Part shown: positions 1-10,262 of the stretch, piece by piece | Layout of the letters: the number at the start of each line of letters is the position of its first letter | How positions within the stretch are numbered: the stretch's first letter is position 1 | Position numbers and translations under genes: made by a program | Notes under the pieces: generated by a model | What the model was told of the DNA's origin: nothing | Seen by the model: only the letters and a program-made list of their open reading frames with translations | Database searches by the model: none | Source of the DNA: Salinivibrio costicola subsp. costicola ATCC 33508 = LMG 11651 | GTDB lineage: Bacteria; Pseudomonadota; Gammaproteobacteria; Enterobacterales; Vibrionaceae | Length of the DNA stretch: 64,000 bases | Direction of reading: 5' to 3' | NCBI GenBank assembly: GCA_000565345.1 | Contig: AQOF01000023.1 | Span: 27,944 to 91,943, forward strand

Positions 1-1092
1 CTCGCGAGGCACAGATGGATGCCGCGATGTTGGATAGACTCACACTGACCCCAGAACGCCTCACCAATATGGCAAAAGACGTTAGGCAAGTCATCGCATT
101 AGCCGATCCTGTCGGTCAACAGTTCGATCATAAACTGCTCGAAAATGGCCTGTCATTATCCAAGCGACGTGAGCCTCTGGGCGTGATTGGTGTGATTTAT
201 GAAGCGCGTCCAAATGTCACCATCGATATTGCCGCGTTATGCTTGAAAACCGGCAATGCCAGTATTTTACGCGGTGGCAAAGAAACGTTCGCAACCAACC
301 AGGTGCTGGTGAATGTGATCCAAACAGGGTTAGAAAAAGCAGGCCTTCCGCTCGCGTCCGTTCAGTATATTGATAAGCCCGATCGCGCCCTCGTCTCTGA
401 ACTGCTGACCCTTGATGATTACGTCGATATGATTATTCCCCGTGGTGGAGCAGGCTGCATAAAATGTGCAAGCAAAACAGTACCATTCCTGTCATTATCG
501 GAGGTTTTGGTATTAGTCATCTGTATGTTGATCACAGTGCTGATCTTGATAGAGCGCCAGAGGTGATCCTCAATGCAAAAAAAGATCGCCCATCAGCGTG
601 CAATGCATTGGACACCTTGTTAGTGCATAAGGACGTAGCTGCGCAGTTGTTCTCGCGTTTAGTCACGCTGTTTAATCAACATAAGCTGAATGTTGTCGCC
701 GCATCAAGTGCATTACCCTATCTGGATGGTGTTGAGCAGTTACGTGAAGCACAAGCGGGTGACTTTGATACTGAGTGGCTAGGGCCGACACTGGGTGTGG
801 CCGTTGTTGATGACGTGGATCAGGCGCTTGCGCACATGAGGACCCATAATGCGAGTCACTCTGATGCCATACTGACTAATGATTTACAATCGGCTGAAGC
901 TTTATCAACGGTGCCGGATCGGCGGCTGTGTATGTCAATGCATCAACGCGTTTTACCGATGGTGCGCAGTTTGGTCTTGGCGCTGAAGTGGCGGTATCCA
1001 CTCAAAAGCTCCATGCCCGCGGTCCGATGGGACTCGAAGAGCTAACGACCTATAAATGGGTTGGTAAGGCTGATTACTTATCGCGCGTATAA
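1..1092 (+). CDS. proA: Gamma-glutamyl phosphate reductase, 5' truncated by the window and broken by two frameshifts
   Basis: Proline biosynthesis: NADPH-dependent reduction of gamma-glutamyl phosphate to glutamate semialdehyde in the cytoplasm. The window opens inside the gene; about 60 N-terminal residues are missing compared with E. coli ProA. Readable family stretches are [27 protein letters not shown] and, at the end, [15 protein letters not shown] sequence closing with YLSRV and a TAA at 1090-1092. The reading frame changes near 452 (GGAGCAGGC then TGCATAAA, one base missing) and again near 913 (GTGCCGGATCG, one G missing). With both repaired the protein is continuous to the end. The conserved second fragment contains the SACNALDT region around the catalytic cysteine. 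Function is certain; the breaks look like read errors rather than decay. Confidence 0.93.
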
Positions 1093-1122
1093 TGGCGAAA
1101 GTTAGTCAGTCATAACCGACTA

Positions 1123-1159
1123 AAAAAGCCGCAAGTGCATTCAGCACTTGCGGCTTTTT
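1123..1159. terminator. Bidirectional rho-independent terminator between proA and lipA
   Basis: A GC-rich stem (GCCGCAAGTGC paired with GCACTTGCGGC, loop ATTCA) flanked by A-tract on the left and T-tract on the right. It lies between convergent proA and lipA and can serve both. Confidence 0.9.
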
Positions 1160-1189
1160 CTTATTTATCCGTGTGCCCACACGATAAGA

Positions 1190-2155
1190 CTATTTCACTT
1201 CAACGCCTTTTGCTTGCAAGTCTGCATGATAAGAGGATCGAACAAACGGGCCACAGGCTGCATGTGTAAAGCCAAGATCTAGCGCGATTTCTTTTAATTC
1301 ATCGAATTCTTCTGGTGGCACATAGCGCTCAACCGGCAAGTGGTGACGGCTTGGGGCGAGGTACTGTCCTAGCGTTAGCATTGTGACACCATGCGCACGT
1401 AAGTCTTTGAGCACCTCGATAATTTCTTCTTTGGTCTCACCGAGACCCATCATCAATCCTGACTTGGTTGGTACGTCTGGATGCATTTCGCCAAACTTTT
1501 GCAACAGATCCAGTGACCACTGATAATTAGCGCCGGGGCGCGCTTTTCGGTACAAACGCGGTGCCGTTTCAAGGTTGTGGTTGAACACATCGGGTGGATT
1601 GTCACGCAAGATATCGAGGGCTTTATCCATACGACCACGGAAGTCAGGGACCAGTGTCTCTATTTGAATATCAGGGTTAAGCGTACGGATCTCACGGGTG
1701 CAATCGACAAAATGCTGAGCGCCGCCGTCGCGGAGATCATCACGATCCACCGAGGTGATCACCACATAACGTAGCTTCATGTCCTTGATAGTTTGTGCCA
1801 AATGCTTTGGCTCTTCACTGTCAGGGGCCACAGGGCGGCCATGGGCCACATCACAGAAAGGGCAACGACGTGTACAGATGGCACCCAGAATCATAAAGGT
1901 TGCCGTACCGTGGCTAAAGCACTCAGCCAAGTTAGGACACGACGCTTCCTCACACACCGAGTGGAGGTTATTTTTACGCATCGCGTCTTTAATTTCTTTT
2001 ATACGCGCAGTTTCAGCCGGGAGCTTGATTTTCATCCAATCAGGCTTGCGCAGCACTTCTTTTTGCTCGGTCTGCATATTTTTGACCGGGATAAGCGCCA
2101 TTTTATCGGCGTCGCGGTATTTAACGCCGCGTTCCATCTGAATCGGTTTGCTCAT
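1190..2155 (-). CDS. lipA: Lipoyl synthase
   Basis: Radical SAM enzyme that inserts two sulfurs into octanoyl groups carried by lipoyl domains, giving lipoyl cofactor for pyruvate and 2-oxoglutarate dehydrogenases and the glycine cleavage system. The 321-residue protein has both iron-sulfur cluster motifs: C68, C73 and C79 (auxiliary cluster, [13 protein letters not shown]) and C94, C98 and C101 (radical [11 protein letters not shown]). Length is that of the family. The ATG overlaps the lipB stop as ATGA, so the two genes are translationally coupled. Confidence 0.98.
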   Translation of the reverse strand: MSKPIQMERGVKYRDADKMALIPVKNMQTEQKEVLRKPDWMKIKLPAETARIKEIKDAMRKNNLHSVCEEASCPNLAECFSHGTATFMILGAICTRRCPFCDVAHGRPVAPDSEEPKHLAQTIKDMKLRYVVITSVDRDDLRDGGAQHFVDCTREIRTLNPDIQIETLVPDFRGRMDKALDILRDNPPDVFNHNLETAPRLYRKARPGANYQWSLDLLQKFGEMHPDVPTKSGLMMGLGETKEEIIEVLKDLRAHGVTMLTLGQYLAPSRHHLPVERYVPPEEFDELKEIALDLGFTHAACGPFVRSSYHADLQAKGVEVK

Positions 2156-2808
2156 AAATCGCTGCTTTCCGTTGTAAACTCAACCTGAGAGTAACCTAAC
2201 TGTTGAGTTAAAGTGTCTACCAGCACAGGTTGGACGTCAGCGAGTGTGACGTGATCAACCTGATCGCTCAGTTGCGTCATGGCCATACCGGCATACCCAC
2301 ATGGGTTGATGCGCTGGAATGGTGATAAATCCATATTGATGTTTAGTGCCAATCCGTGGAATGAGCATCCGCGACGGATGCGGAGCCCAAGAGAACATAT
2401 TTTTGCATCGTTAACGTAAACGCCAGGTGCATCGGGTCGCGCGTAAGCGTCGACGTGGAAGTGTGCCAGCGTGTCAACGACTAGATTTTCAATATGACTA
2501 ACCAGTGCCCGCACACCGACTTTTTTTCTTTTAAGATTAATCAGGAAATAGGCAATCAGCTGACCGGGACCATGATAGGTAACTTGCCCCCCACGGTCTG
2601 ATTGTACGACTGGAATGTCTCCCGGGACCAAAATATGTTCCGTTTTTCCCGCTTGTCCTTGGGTAAAAACGGGGTCATGTTCAACCAACCAGACCTCATC
2701 TTGGGTCTGTTCATCACGTGTGTCGGTGAAGTCACGCATCTGTTCCCAAACACGTGAATACGGTTGACGGCCGAGGTGTCTCACAACGAGTTGGTGCTGC
2801 AAACCCAT
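2152..2808 (-). CDS. lipB: Lipoyl(octanoyl) transferase
   Basis: Moves octanoate from octanoyl-ACP to lipoyl domains, the step before LipA. The 218-residue protein carries the BPL/LipB fold signatures [12 protein letters not shown] (about residues 72-83), the catalytic lysine in [10 protein letters not shown] and the catalytic cysteine in RRGCSFHG. It lies upstream of lipA with a 4-nt ATGA overlap, and ybeD precedes it, the same order as in E. coli and Vibrio. Confidence 0.97.
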   Translation of the reverse strand: MGLQHQLVVRHLGRQPYSRVWEQMRDFTDTRDEQTQDEVWLVEHDPVFTQGQAGKTEHILVPGDIPVVQSDRGGQVTYHGPGQLIAYFLINLKRKKVGVRALVSHIENLVVDTLAHFHVDAYARPDAPGVYVNDAKICSLGLRIRRGCSFHGLALNINMDLSPFQRINPCGYAGMAMTQLSDQVDHVTLADVQPVLVDTLTQQLGYSQVEFTTESSDL

Positions 2809-2843
2809 TTCCCATATTGTTGTCAGTGGCGATATTATAGAGC

Positions 2844-2869
2844 CTGGCGGCGTGATTAAAAGCCGCCAG
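2844..2869. repeat. Inverted repeat between ybeD and lipB
   Basis: Perfect 8-bp arms CTGGCGGC and GCCGCCAG separated by a 10-nt A/T-rich loop. There is no T-tract on the minus strand, so it is at most a weak attenuator or RNA-stabilising hairpin between ybeD and lipB. Confidence 0.55.
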
Positions 2870-2886
2870 TCGTGTGGGTATTTGAA

Positions 2887-3156
2887 TTAAAGGACCATAC
2901 GGACGATATCAATATCGCTGAGTTCTTTATAAAGCGTCTCAACTTGCTCAATGGAGGTCGCTTTAATGGTAATAGACACAGAGTGATAGTTGCCTTTTGC
3001 ACTCGGTTTGACGGCGGGGCTATAGTCTCCCGGCGCATGGCGTTGAATAACGCTTAACACTTGATCCGGTAGCTCGGGTTTCGCTTGGCCCACGACCTTG
3101 TAGGTAAATTGGCAAGGAAACTCCAGCAGGTCTTTTAATTTTGGTTGCTCTTGCAT
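2887..3156 (-). CDS. ybeD: YbeD family protein (DUF493)
   Basis: 89 residues, the usual size of YbeD, an ACT-like alpha/beta fold with a conserved [12 protein letters not shown]-terminal strand and a C-terminal ending on DIVRMVL. YbeD lies between dacA and lipB in enterics and vibrios, as here. It is thought to be regulatory, but its ligand and role are not established. The start is supported by a purine stretch (AGGAGTTT) just upstream of the ATG. Confidence 0.93.
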   Translation of the reverse strand: MQEQPKLKDLLEFPCQFTYKVVGQAKPELPDQVLSVIQRHAPGDYSPAVKPSAKGNYHSVSITIKATSIEQVETLYKELSDIDIVRMVL

Positions 3157-3241
3157 GTAAACTCCTAACAGTATGTCTGTTAAGACACACGTTTGTGCGA
3201 TTGATCACGATTAACGCGAAATACTAATCGGCTAAGAGTCA

Positions 3242-3274
3242 GAAAACAAGCCGCCCACGAGGTTGGAGGGCGGC
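3242..3274 (-). terminator. Terminator downstream of dacA
   Basis: Arms GCCGCCC and GGGCGGC with an 11-nt loop. On the minus strand the stem is followed by TTGTTTTCT, a usable U-rich tail, between dacA and ybeD. Confidence 0.7.
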
Positions 3275-3286
3275 GTAAAGTGGGCG

Positions 3287-4462
3287 TTATCCGAGTAAGT
3301 TTTTGAACATCATCACGATGTAGTCAATGAAACGGCTAAAGATACCGCCTTTTTCGACATCGTTGAGGGCAACCAGTGGATATTCAGCGATGTCTTCATC
3401 ATCAACTTGATAGAACAACTTACCGACCACGTCGCCCTGACTGATAGGCGCTTCGAGAGTTTGTTCTAAAACAAAGCTCGCTTTCAAATCGCGTGCTTTA
3501 CCGCGAGGAAGAGTGACAAAGGTATCTTCGGTGACGCCTAGCGCGACTTCGTCTGTATCACCCATCCATACTTTCTCAGTGACAAAGGTTTCATTGGCCT
3601 TATGCGGTGCAACTGTTTCAAAGAAACGGAAACCATAGTTCAGCAGCTTTTTACTCTCAGCCTTACGGGCATTTGCACTCTTCGTCCCCATGACAACTGA
3701 AATAAGACGCATGTCGCCCTCAGTCGCTGACGTGACGAGGTTGTAACCGGCCCCATCAGTGTGGCCCGTTTTAATGCCATCGACATTCAGGCTTTTATCC
3801 CAGAGCAAGCCATTACGGTTGTATTGAGTAATGCCGTTGTAGGTAAAGGCTTTTTCTTTGTATATCCGATACTCTTCTGGCACATCACGAATCAGCGCTT
3901 GGCCGAGTAACGCCATATCATAGGGGGTGGTATACAAATTTTGCGAGTCTAAACCATGCACATTAGAAAAATGCGAGCTGTTCATGCCCAAGCTTTCGCC
4001 CCAGCGGTTCATCAAATCGACAAAGGCGTCTTCCGAGCCCGCAACATGTTCTGCCATCGCCACACAGGCATCATTACCGGATTGGATGATGATACCGCGG
4101 TTTAGATCGGCCGCTTTGACCGTGGTACCGACCTCGATAAACATTTTTGACGATTCAGGGTAATTTTTTGCCCAAGCGTTTTCGCTAATGACAACATCAT
4201 CGTCCATTGAAATGTTACCACGCTCGACTTCTTGGCCGATGACGTAGCTGGTCATCATTTTGGTTAAGCTGGCTGGGTTGAGGCGCTCATGAGCATTATA
4301 TTCTGCCAACACTTTGCCAGAATGGTAATCCATAAGCACATATCCTTTCGCCGCAATTTGCGGTGCATCAGGGACGACAGCGGGCGCGGCTTGGACAGTC
4401 GCTGTGGTGAGCACAGCCGCGGAAAGCAGCGCGCGTATGCGAAAAACGGTTTTATTCATCAT
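3287..4462 (-). CDS. dacA: D-alanyl-D-alanine carboxypeptidase, PBP5/PBP6 type
   Basis: Periplasmic, membrane-anchored penicillin-binding protein that trims the terminal D-alanine from peptidoglycan stem peptides. The 391-residue sequence begins with a signal peptide cleaved near AQAAP (about residue 26). The three active-site motifs are visible: SLTK (S65/K68), SGN around residue 128 and KTG in the HTDGAG region. A C-terminal beta domain follows, then an amphipathic tail (FSRFIDYIVMMFKNLLG) that serves as membrane anchor in PBP5. Two adjacent ATG codons make the start ambiguous by one residue. It sits at the downstream end of the elongasome cluster. Confidence 0.97.
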   Translation of the reverse strand: MMNKTVFRIRALLSAAVLTTATVQAAPAVVPDAPQIAAKGYVLMDYHSGKVLAEYNAHERLNPASLTKMMTSYVIGQEVERGNISMDDDVVISENAWAKNYPESSKMFIEVGTTVKAADLNRGIIIQSGNDACVAMAEHVAGSEDAFVDLMNRWGESLGMNSSHFSNVHGLDSQNLYTTPYDMALLGQALIRDVPEEYRIYKEKAFTYNGITQYNRNGLLWDKSLNVDGIKTGHTDGAGYNLVTSATEGDMRLISVVMGTKSANARKAESKKLLNYGFRFFETVAPHKANETFVTEKVWMGDTDEVALGVTEDTFVTLPRGKARDLKASFVLEQTLEAPISQGDVVGKLFYQVDDEDIAEYPLVALNDVEKGGIFSRFIDYIVMMFKNLLG

Positions 4463-4551
4463 TGTTAGTACTTTTGTCGGTTATCGATGTCGATACTGTA
4501 TTTGTCACTATACCAAATTGCGTAGAGAGCGACAGGCTCGATTTCTTTAAC

Positions 4552-5372
4552 TTATTGATTATCTGTTTTGGCACTTGTTACCGTTGAGTCAGTATTCACA
4601 AGTGCCTCGGTGACGATAAAGGCGCCTGGCAATTGGTGTTGTTTTGCTGTGCGCATCGCTTGTTGTGCTTGGCCACGGTCGTAAAACGGACCAAAACGTA
4701 CGCGATAAACTTGGTCACGGCGCGCGATATGAGTAGGTAGACCATGGTTTTTTGCTAATTGTTCCGCGGTTTGATTGGCTTTTAAACCATCTGAAAGCGC
4801 CGCCAGTTGAACATAATAGGCATGATGCCGGGCGGAGTGCACTCATCTGCCTTGGGTTTTTCAGGGGAGATAAGCCGCAGTGAGACAGGCGCAGTGCCGG
4901 TTTTTAACACGTCCAACTTTTTCGCTGCAGCATAGCTAAGATCAATCACGCGTTGGTTGTGAAAAGGACCGCGGTCATTGACACGCACAACTGCTTTTTT
5001 GCCATTGTTTTGGTTAGTGACTTCGACATAGCTCGGCAAGGGCAAGGTTTTGTGCGCCGCAGACATGGAGTACATATCGTAGACCTCACCATTGGAGGTG
5101 CGATGGCCGTGAAACTTCTCTCCATACCAGGAGGCAATTCCTGCTTGTTGATACCCCTTAGGCTTACGTAAAATCTTGTATGACTGCCCGTTTAACGTGT
5201 AATCCTTATTACCCGCGAGGCTGTAAGGCTCATATTTAGGGTGTGCGTCCTCAACATGAATGGTTTGTGGAACCCGCTCTGGGGCTTTGTCATTATGCAT
5301 ATCGTAGCGCCCTTGCTGGTTGCTACAGGCGCTGAATAAAAGGGAAGTAATAACAACAAGAATAGCTCGCAT
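4552..5372 (-). CDS. rlpA: RlpA septal ring lytic transglycosylase lipoprotein, one frameshift
   Basis: Outer-membrane lipoprotein that binds denuded glycan at the septum; in several bacteria it is a lytic transglycosylase. The N-terminal lipobox is LFSAC (about residues 12-16). The double-psi beta barrel contains GIASWYGEKFHGHRTSNGE and VRVNDRGPF, with the conserved H and D residues. The C-terminal SPOR domain (YYVQLAA ... YRVRFGPF) is read in another frame. The frame changes near 4828 after ECTPPG, with one base missing, joining the two parts into one protein of about 273 residues. The gene starts 2 nt after rodA ends. Confidence 0.93.
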
Positions 5373-5374
5373 GT

Positions 5375-6492
5375 TTATGCCCTGGATAACATTTTACGGT
5401 GAGTATGAATGGACATGAGAATACCAAAACCCGCCATGAGCGTGACCATTGAGGTGCCACCATAGCTGATTAAAGGTAAGGGTACCCCAACCACAGGTAA
5501 AATACCGCTGACCATGCCAATGTTGACAAAAACATAAACAAAAAAGCTCAACACAATACTGCCCGCCATCATACGGCCAAAGGCGGTTTGTGCTCGGCTT
5601 GCCAACATTAACCCTCGCCCAATCAAAAACACATATAAAGCCAGTAGCACGCAAACACCCACTAACCCCCATTCTTCGGCGATGACGGCAAAAATAAAAT
5701 CAGTATGGCGTTCAGGGAGAAACTCGAGCTGCGATTGTGTTCCATGGAGCCAGCCTTTACCGGTTAAACCGCCCGAGCCTATCGCGATCTTAGATTGGAT
5801 AATGTGATAGCCGGCACCGAGCGGATCCGATTCAGGATTAAACAAGGTAAGCACCCGTGTTCGTTGGTAATCGTGCATCAGGAAAAACCAAAGTACTGGT
5901 ATAAAGCTGGCAAGCGCGACGACAGCAGCGGTGATGATTTTCCAACTGATACCGGCTAGGAACAACACGAATATGCCGGATGCGGCGATCAATATAGAGG
6001 TCCCTAAATCGGGTTGTTTGGCAATTATGAGTGTAGGGACCAACAACAAGAATAGCGCGATCAGCAAAGTAGATATTTTCGGGGGGAGGGGGTCTTTACC
6101 AATAAAGCGAGCCAGCATTAAAGCACCGCCAATTTAATGATTTCTGAAGGCTGAAAGGTAACAAAACCCAGATCAAGCCAGCGTTGTGCCCCTTTGGCGG
6201 TTTCTCCGACGAATAATACCGCCGCTAATAACACCACGCCTACGGCGTATAAATAGGGTGACCAAAACTCATAGTGGCGAGGAGGAACTTGGGCGAGTGC
6301 AAACATGACGGCAAGTGCCAGCGTCATGCGAATGGCTTGGCGTTCCATCATCGCCAGGCTTTGCCCGCTTGCGCTATACATGACCACCAGCCCGAAGCCC
6401 ATTAGTAACAAAACACCAATCAGCATGGGCAAATCGAGATGTAAGCGGTCAAACAAAGAGCGTTTGGTGCTGGCTTGAGCTAACGAACTCAT
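5375..6492 (-). CDS. rodA: Rod shape-determining peptidoglycan polymerase, one frameshift
   Basis: SEDS-family glycosyltransferase that polymerises lipid II during cell elongation together with PBP2. Hydrophobic multi-pass protein with the family signatures [42 protein letters not shown] and [11 protein letters not shown]. The frame breaks near 6118: after IIKLAV the codon stream reads CTT TAA, and one extra C would give the expected AVPLMLARF. Repaired length is about 372 residues, as in E. coli. The ATG overlaps the mrdA stop by one base (TAATG). Confidence 0.96.
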
Positions 6493-8369
6493 TATTTTTC
6501 CTCCTTCGTCTCTTTGTCTTCCACTAGAATATGATCGAAGATACGGCGCGCGATCGGCGCACCATTGCTTGACCCGCCACCGGCATTTTCTAACACCATA
6601 GATACCGCGACTTCGGGATTTTCAAAAGGCGCGAACCCCATAAATAGCGCATGATCGCGCAGATGTTCGGCGATTTCATCGGCGTTATACTCTTCGTTTT
6701 CGCCTAGGCCAAAGACCTGAGCGGTGCCCGATTTTCCTCCCGATAGATACTCCGCGGAGCGGAAAGCACGACGCGCTGTCCCTTTACGCCCATGATTAAC
6801 CAATTGCATGCCTTTTAGTCCCACATCCCAATACTTGTCCTCTACCCCTTTTATCGGTGGAAATGGCTCAGCCTTCGGTTTGTGTTCACCCGTTTCATCG
6901 CGGGTTTTCATTAATAGTTTTGGGGCTTTCACTTCGCCACGGTTAAGCAACACCGTAAGTGCTTTAACAATCTGCATGGGTGTCGCCGTCCAGTAGCCTT
7001 GTCCAATACCAACCGGAATGGTGTCACCCTTGTACCAAGGTTGCCGATAGCGGCTCATTTTCCATTCTCGGTTAGGCATATTGGCACTGCTCTCTTCATG
7101 AATATCAATGCCAGTGTAATGACCAAACCCGAATCGACCCATCCATGATGATAATTTATCAATCCCCATGTCGTAGGCGATTTGATAGAAAAACGTATCA
7201 ACCGATTCTTCAATCGATTGAACAATATTAACGCGGCCATGGCCCCAGGTACGCCAGTCACGGAATGGACGGGTGTCTGAATTAGGGATGCGCCAATAAC
7301 CAGGGTCATTGCGGGTGGTCTGGGTCGTGATCACGCCTTCTTCCAACGCAGAGACAGCGATAAAAGGCTTCACCGTTGAGGCGGGGGGATAAATGCCTAG
7401 GGTCGACCGATTCACCAGTGGGCGATCTTTATTATTGAGTAATTGCTGATACTGTTTACTCGAAATGCCGTGGACGAATAAGTTCGGATCATAGCTTGGG
7501 GTCGATACCATGGCCAATACCCCGGAGGTATCAGGATCAACCACCACCACTGCACCACGGCGATCGCCAAGAATACCGCGCACGTACAGCTGCAAATCAA
7601 TATCGAGGTTGAGGATTAAGTCTTTACCGGGCTCAGGGGGAACGTATTTAAGTGTCCGGATCACACGACCTCGGCTATTCACTTCGACTTCCTGATAGCC
7701 GGCTTTTCCGTGTAACTCGGGCTCATAATATTTTTCTATCCCGAGTTTGCCAATGTCACGCGTCGCTCGGTAGTTATTGAGCACGTCTTTTTGTCGCAAC
7801 TTGGCAATATCGCGATCATTAATTCTTGCGACATAACCCAGCACGTGTGTCAACGCATCGCCATATGGGTAATGACGTTTTAGATAGGCTTTGATTTCAA
7901 CCCCGGTAAATTGATGCTGGTGGGCGGAAAAAATCGCGACCTCTTTGTCAGTCAGTTGTGTTTTGAGTGCCACGGCATTAAAACGGCGAGAGCGGCGACG
8001 TTCTTGTTGAAAACGTGCAATATCTTTGTCATCCAGCGACAACAAGCGCTTAAGCTTGGCCAAGGTTGCCGACATATCATCGACTTGCTCGGGGGTCACT
8101 TCTAAATGATAAACCGGGCGGTTTTCAGCCAGCAGTTTTCCATGGCGGTCATAAATGAGGCCACGGTTAGGCGCGACAGGGACCACTTTAATACGATTAT
8201 CATTCGAGCGAGTTTGGTAGTCTTGATGCTCGGTTACTTGAATATGATAAAGGTTGGTGAGCAACGCTCCAACAAGCGCCATAATGCCGACAAAAGAGAC
8301 AATAGCGCGGCGCACAAATAACGCAGCCTCGGTACTGTGGTCTCGGATTTCAACTCGTTGGCGCTTCAT
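6492..8369 (-). CDS. mrdA: Penicillin-binding protein 2, elongasome transpeptidase
   Basis: Monofunctional class B PBP cross-linking peptidoglycan during lateral wall growth, the partner of RodA. 625 residues: a short cytoplasmic tail, one transmembrane segment at about residues 25-45, the dimerisation/pedestal domain, then the transpeptidase domain. Visible motifs are PASTVKPF with the acylated serine near residue 330, a SVDTFFYQ motif and KSGTAQV. It is followed by rodA with a 1-nt overlap and preceded by rlmH, the conserved rlmH-mrdA-rodA order. Confidence 0.97.
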   Translation of the reverse strand: MKRQRVEIRDHSTEAALFVRRAIVSFVGIMALVGALLTNLYHIQVTEHQDYQTRSNDNRIKVVPVAPNRGLIYDRHGKLLAENRPVYHLEVTPEQVDDMSATLAKLKRLLSLDDKDIARFQQERRRSRRFNAVALKTQLTDKEVAIFSAHQHQFTGVEIKAYLKRHYPYGDALTHVLGYVARINDRDIAKLRQKDVLNNYRATRDIGKLGIEKYYEPELHGKAGYQEVEVNSRGRVIRTLKYVPPEPGKDLILNLDIDLQLYVRGILGDRRGAVVVVDPDTSGVLAMVSTPSYDPNLFVHGISSKQYQQLLNNKDRPLVNRSTLGIYPPASTVKPFIAVSALEEGVITTQTTRNDPGYWRIPNSDTRPFRDWRTWGHGRVNIVQSIEESVDTFFYQIAYDMGIDKLSSWMGRFGFGHYTGIDIHEESSANMPNREWKMSRYRQPWYKGDTIPVGIGQGYWTATPMQIVKALTVLLNRGEVKAPKLLMKTRDETGEHKPKAEPFPPIKGVEDKYWDVGLKGMQLVNHGRKGTARRAFRSAEYLSGGKSGTAQVFGLGENEEYNADEIAEHLRDHALFMGFAPFENPEVAVSMVLENAGGGSSNGAPIARRIFDHILVEDKETKEEK

Positions 8370-8375
8370 CTGTCG

Positions 8376-8846
8376 TTATTCTCGATGATAAGGATGGTTG
8401 GTGGTGAGACTCCAAGCGCGATACAGGCTCTCCGCCATGATGACGCGAACCAGTGGGTGGGGCAGGGTCAGAGGCGAAAGTGACCAGCTTTGCTCAGCGG
8501 CTGCTTTACAGTCGGGGGCCAACCCTTCTGGGCCACCAATTAAAATGGCGACATCGCGCCCATCCAGTTTCCACTTTTCGAGTTGACTGGCTAATTGCGG
8601 CGTATTCCAAGGCTTGCCGGGAATATCTAAGGTAACGATACGACTACCTCGATTCACCGCAGCGAGCATGGCTTCGCCTTCTTTTTGTAAAATGCGGGCA
8701 ATGTCTGCATTTTTACCGCGTTTACCGGCAGGCACTTCAACCAGCTCAAGTGGCATGTCTTTTGGAAAGCGGCGCTGATACTCATCAAAGCCTTGTTGTA
8801 CCCACTTGGGCATTTTATTGCCGACTGCAATCAACTGGATTTTCAT
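8376..8846 (-). CDS. rlmH: 23S rRNA pseudouridine-1915 N3-methyltransferase
   Basis: SPOUT methyltransferase that methylates pseudouridine 1915 in helix 69 of 23S rRNA after 70S formation. At 156 residues it matches the family. Signatures are the N-terminal [16 protein letters not shown], the cofactor loop [13 protein letters not shown] and the C-terminal [20 protein letters not shown]. It stands between rsfS and mrdA as in most gammaproteobacteria. Confidence 0.97.
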   Translation of the reverse strand: MKIQLIAVGNKMPKWVQQGFDEYQRRFPKDMPLELVEVPAGKRGKNADIARILQKEGEAMLAAVNRGSRIVTLDIPGKPWNTPQLASQLEKWKLDGRDVAILIGGPEGLAPDCKAAAEQSWSLSPLTLPHPLVRVIMAESLYRAWSLTTNHPYHRE

Positions 8847-8849
8847 GGA

Positions 8850-9168
8850 TTAATTCCAGAGTTTTTCCAGTTGATAAAGTTGGCGTTGTTCTTCTTGCAT
8901 GACGTGAACCATGACGTCGCCTAAATCGACAACGACCCACTCACTGTCATCTTTGCCTTCTGTTCCCATGGCGCCAATATCAGCCGCTTGGGCTTGCTCA
9001 CAAACGTGATCGGCAATTGAAGCCACATGGCGACGTGAATTGCCTGTACAAAGCACTAAAAAGTCAGTAATGCAGGATTTATCTCGTACGTCTAGCGTCA
9101 CGATATCGCTGGCTTTTAACTCATTCGACTTTGTCGGCGACAAACTGTTTTAATTCGGTAGCTTGCAA
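8850..9168 (-). CDS. rsfS: Ribosomal silencing factor RsfS, TTG start and one inserted base
   Basis: Binds ribosomal protein uL14 and blocks subunit joining when nutrients are short. The family core is present: DVRDKSCITDFLVLCTGNS, a SIADHV stretch, WVVVDLGDVMVHVM and YQLEKLW at the end. The N-terminus is in another frame: from a TTG at 9166-9168 with GAGG six bases upstream the sequence reads LQATELKQFVADKV, and then a GAATGAG run where GATGAG (DEL) is expected. This is one surplus A/T at 9124-9125, the only break in the window that is clearly an insertion. Repaired length is about 105 residues. Confidence 0.92.
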
Positions 9169-9236
9169 AGAGAACCTCGATGTATGTGCTGATTATATTC
9201 AGTGGCAGTATATCACTTGGCAGCCCTTTGGACACG

Positions 9237-10262
9237 CTAGGGCGCCAGAGGTTCGGCGGGTTGGCACATAAGTGCACAAAAATAGTGCAGATTAGGCCAA
9301 GGGTCACTGCCAAAATCGGTTTTTAACTGTATCTCTAACTCAGCGAGCTGGTGCAGTAATGAGGCGAGACGCACTTTGTTTAGCCGATTGAGTGCTGCGG
9401 TGATCATGGGTCTGCGCGCTTGCCAAACACGCAACTGATCGAATAGCACGTTGAGTGGTCGCCCTTGTTGCCCTTGCTCTTGGATTGTATAGAGTTGTTT
9501 GAGTTCTTTTTGGATCAAACGTAGTAACAAGGTGGGCTCTTCGCCTTCGGCATGCAGTTGTTCGATAATACGCTGCGCGCGATTAGCCTTACCGGCAAGT
9601 AGCGCATCGGTCAGTTGGAAAGGGGTGAAGTGATGATGCCGCGACAACGCACTCTCAATCCGAGGTAAGGTAAGGGCACCATCGGGATAAAGTAAGTGGA
9701 GGATTTGTAAACTTTGCACCAGCGCGAGTAAGTTGCCTTCATGCCATTGGGCAAGCAACTGCAGCGCGGGTTGATCGGGTTGTAGCCCGAGATGGCGGCA
9801 GCGCTGTTCAATAAAACGGGGCAAGTGACGTGCATCTGGGGTTTGGCAAACCACATACAAGGCTTGCTTTGCCAACGTAGTAAACCACTTGGCACTTTCT
9901 TGCTTTTTATTAAGCCGCTCGCCTTGAACGAGCAAGAGAATATCAGGATGGAGGTAGCTGGCAAGCTCGGTCAGTTGCTTGGCTTGGGCGCTGTTCAGGC
10001 CATTTTCAGGACCGGTCAATTCAATAATCTGCCGAGAAGAAAACAAACTGAGGGCTTGGCAGCAGTCAAACACTTCTTGCCAATCTAATTGCCCATCAAT
10101 CATAAACTTATGATGCTCTTCAAAGCCTTGTGAGCGTGCCGCGTGGCAAATGGCATCACGAGACTCGAGCTTTAACAAAGGATCGGTGCCAAAGACTAAG
10201 TAAGTTTGACGCAGTGGCTGATTAAGCTGCTGCGCCAATTGTTCTGGATAGGCTCTCATCAT
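9237..10262 (-). CDS. holA: DNA polymerase III delta subunit
   Basis: Clamp-loader subunit that opens the beta sliding clamp. 341 residues, the family length. N-terminal [21 protein letters not shown] and YLVFGTDPLL, followed by LDWQEVFD, the beta-contacting region around LFSSRQIIEL, and a C-terminal helical collar domain. The ATG overlaps the lptE stop as ATGA, and the lptE-holA order downstream of leuS is the conserved one. Confidence 0.96.
   Translation of the reverse strand: MMRAYPEQLAQQLNQPLRQTYLVFGTDPLLKLESRDAICHAARSQGFEEHHKFMIDGQLDWQEVFDCCQALSLFSSRQIIELTGPENGLNSAQAKQLTELASYLHPDILLLVQGERLNKKQESAKWFTTLAKQALYVVCQTPDARHLPRFIEQRCRHLGLQPDQPALQLLAQWHEGNLLALVQSLQILHLLYPDGALTLPRIESALSRHHHFTPFQLTDALLAGKANRAQRIIEQLHAEGEEPTLLLRLIQKELKQLYTIQEQGQQGRPLNVLFDQLRVWQARRPMITAALNRLNKVRLASLLHQLAELEIQLKTDFGSDPWPNLHYFCALMCQPAEPLAP

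Noticed and set aside
464..1045. Separate plus-strand gene after the first proA fragment
   Set aside because: It is the continuation of proA in another frame, not an independent gene, and itself breaks again near 913.
1577..2188. Several plus-strand open frames over lipA
   Set aside because: Shadows of lipA in other frames with no ribosome sites or family likeness.
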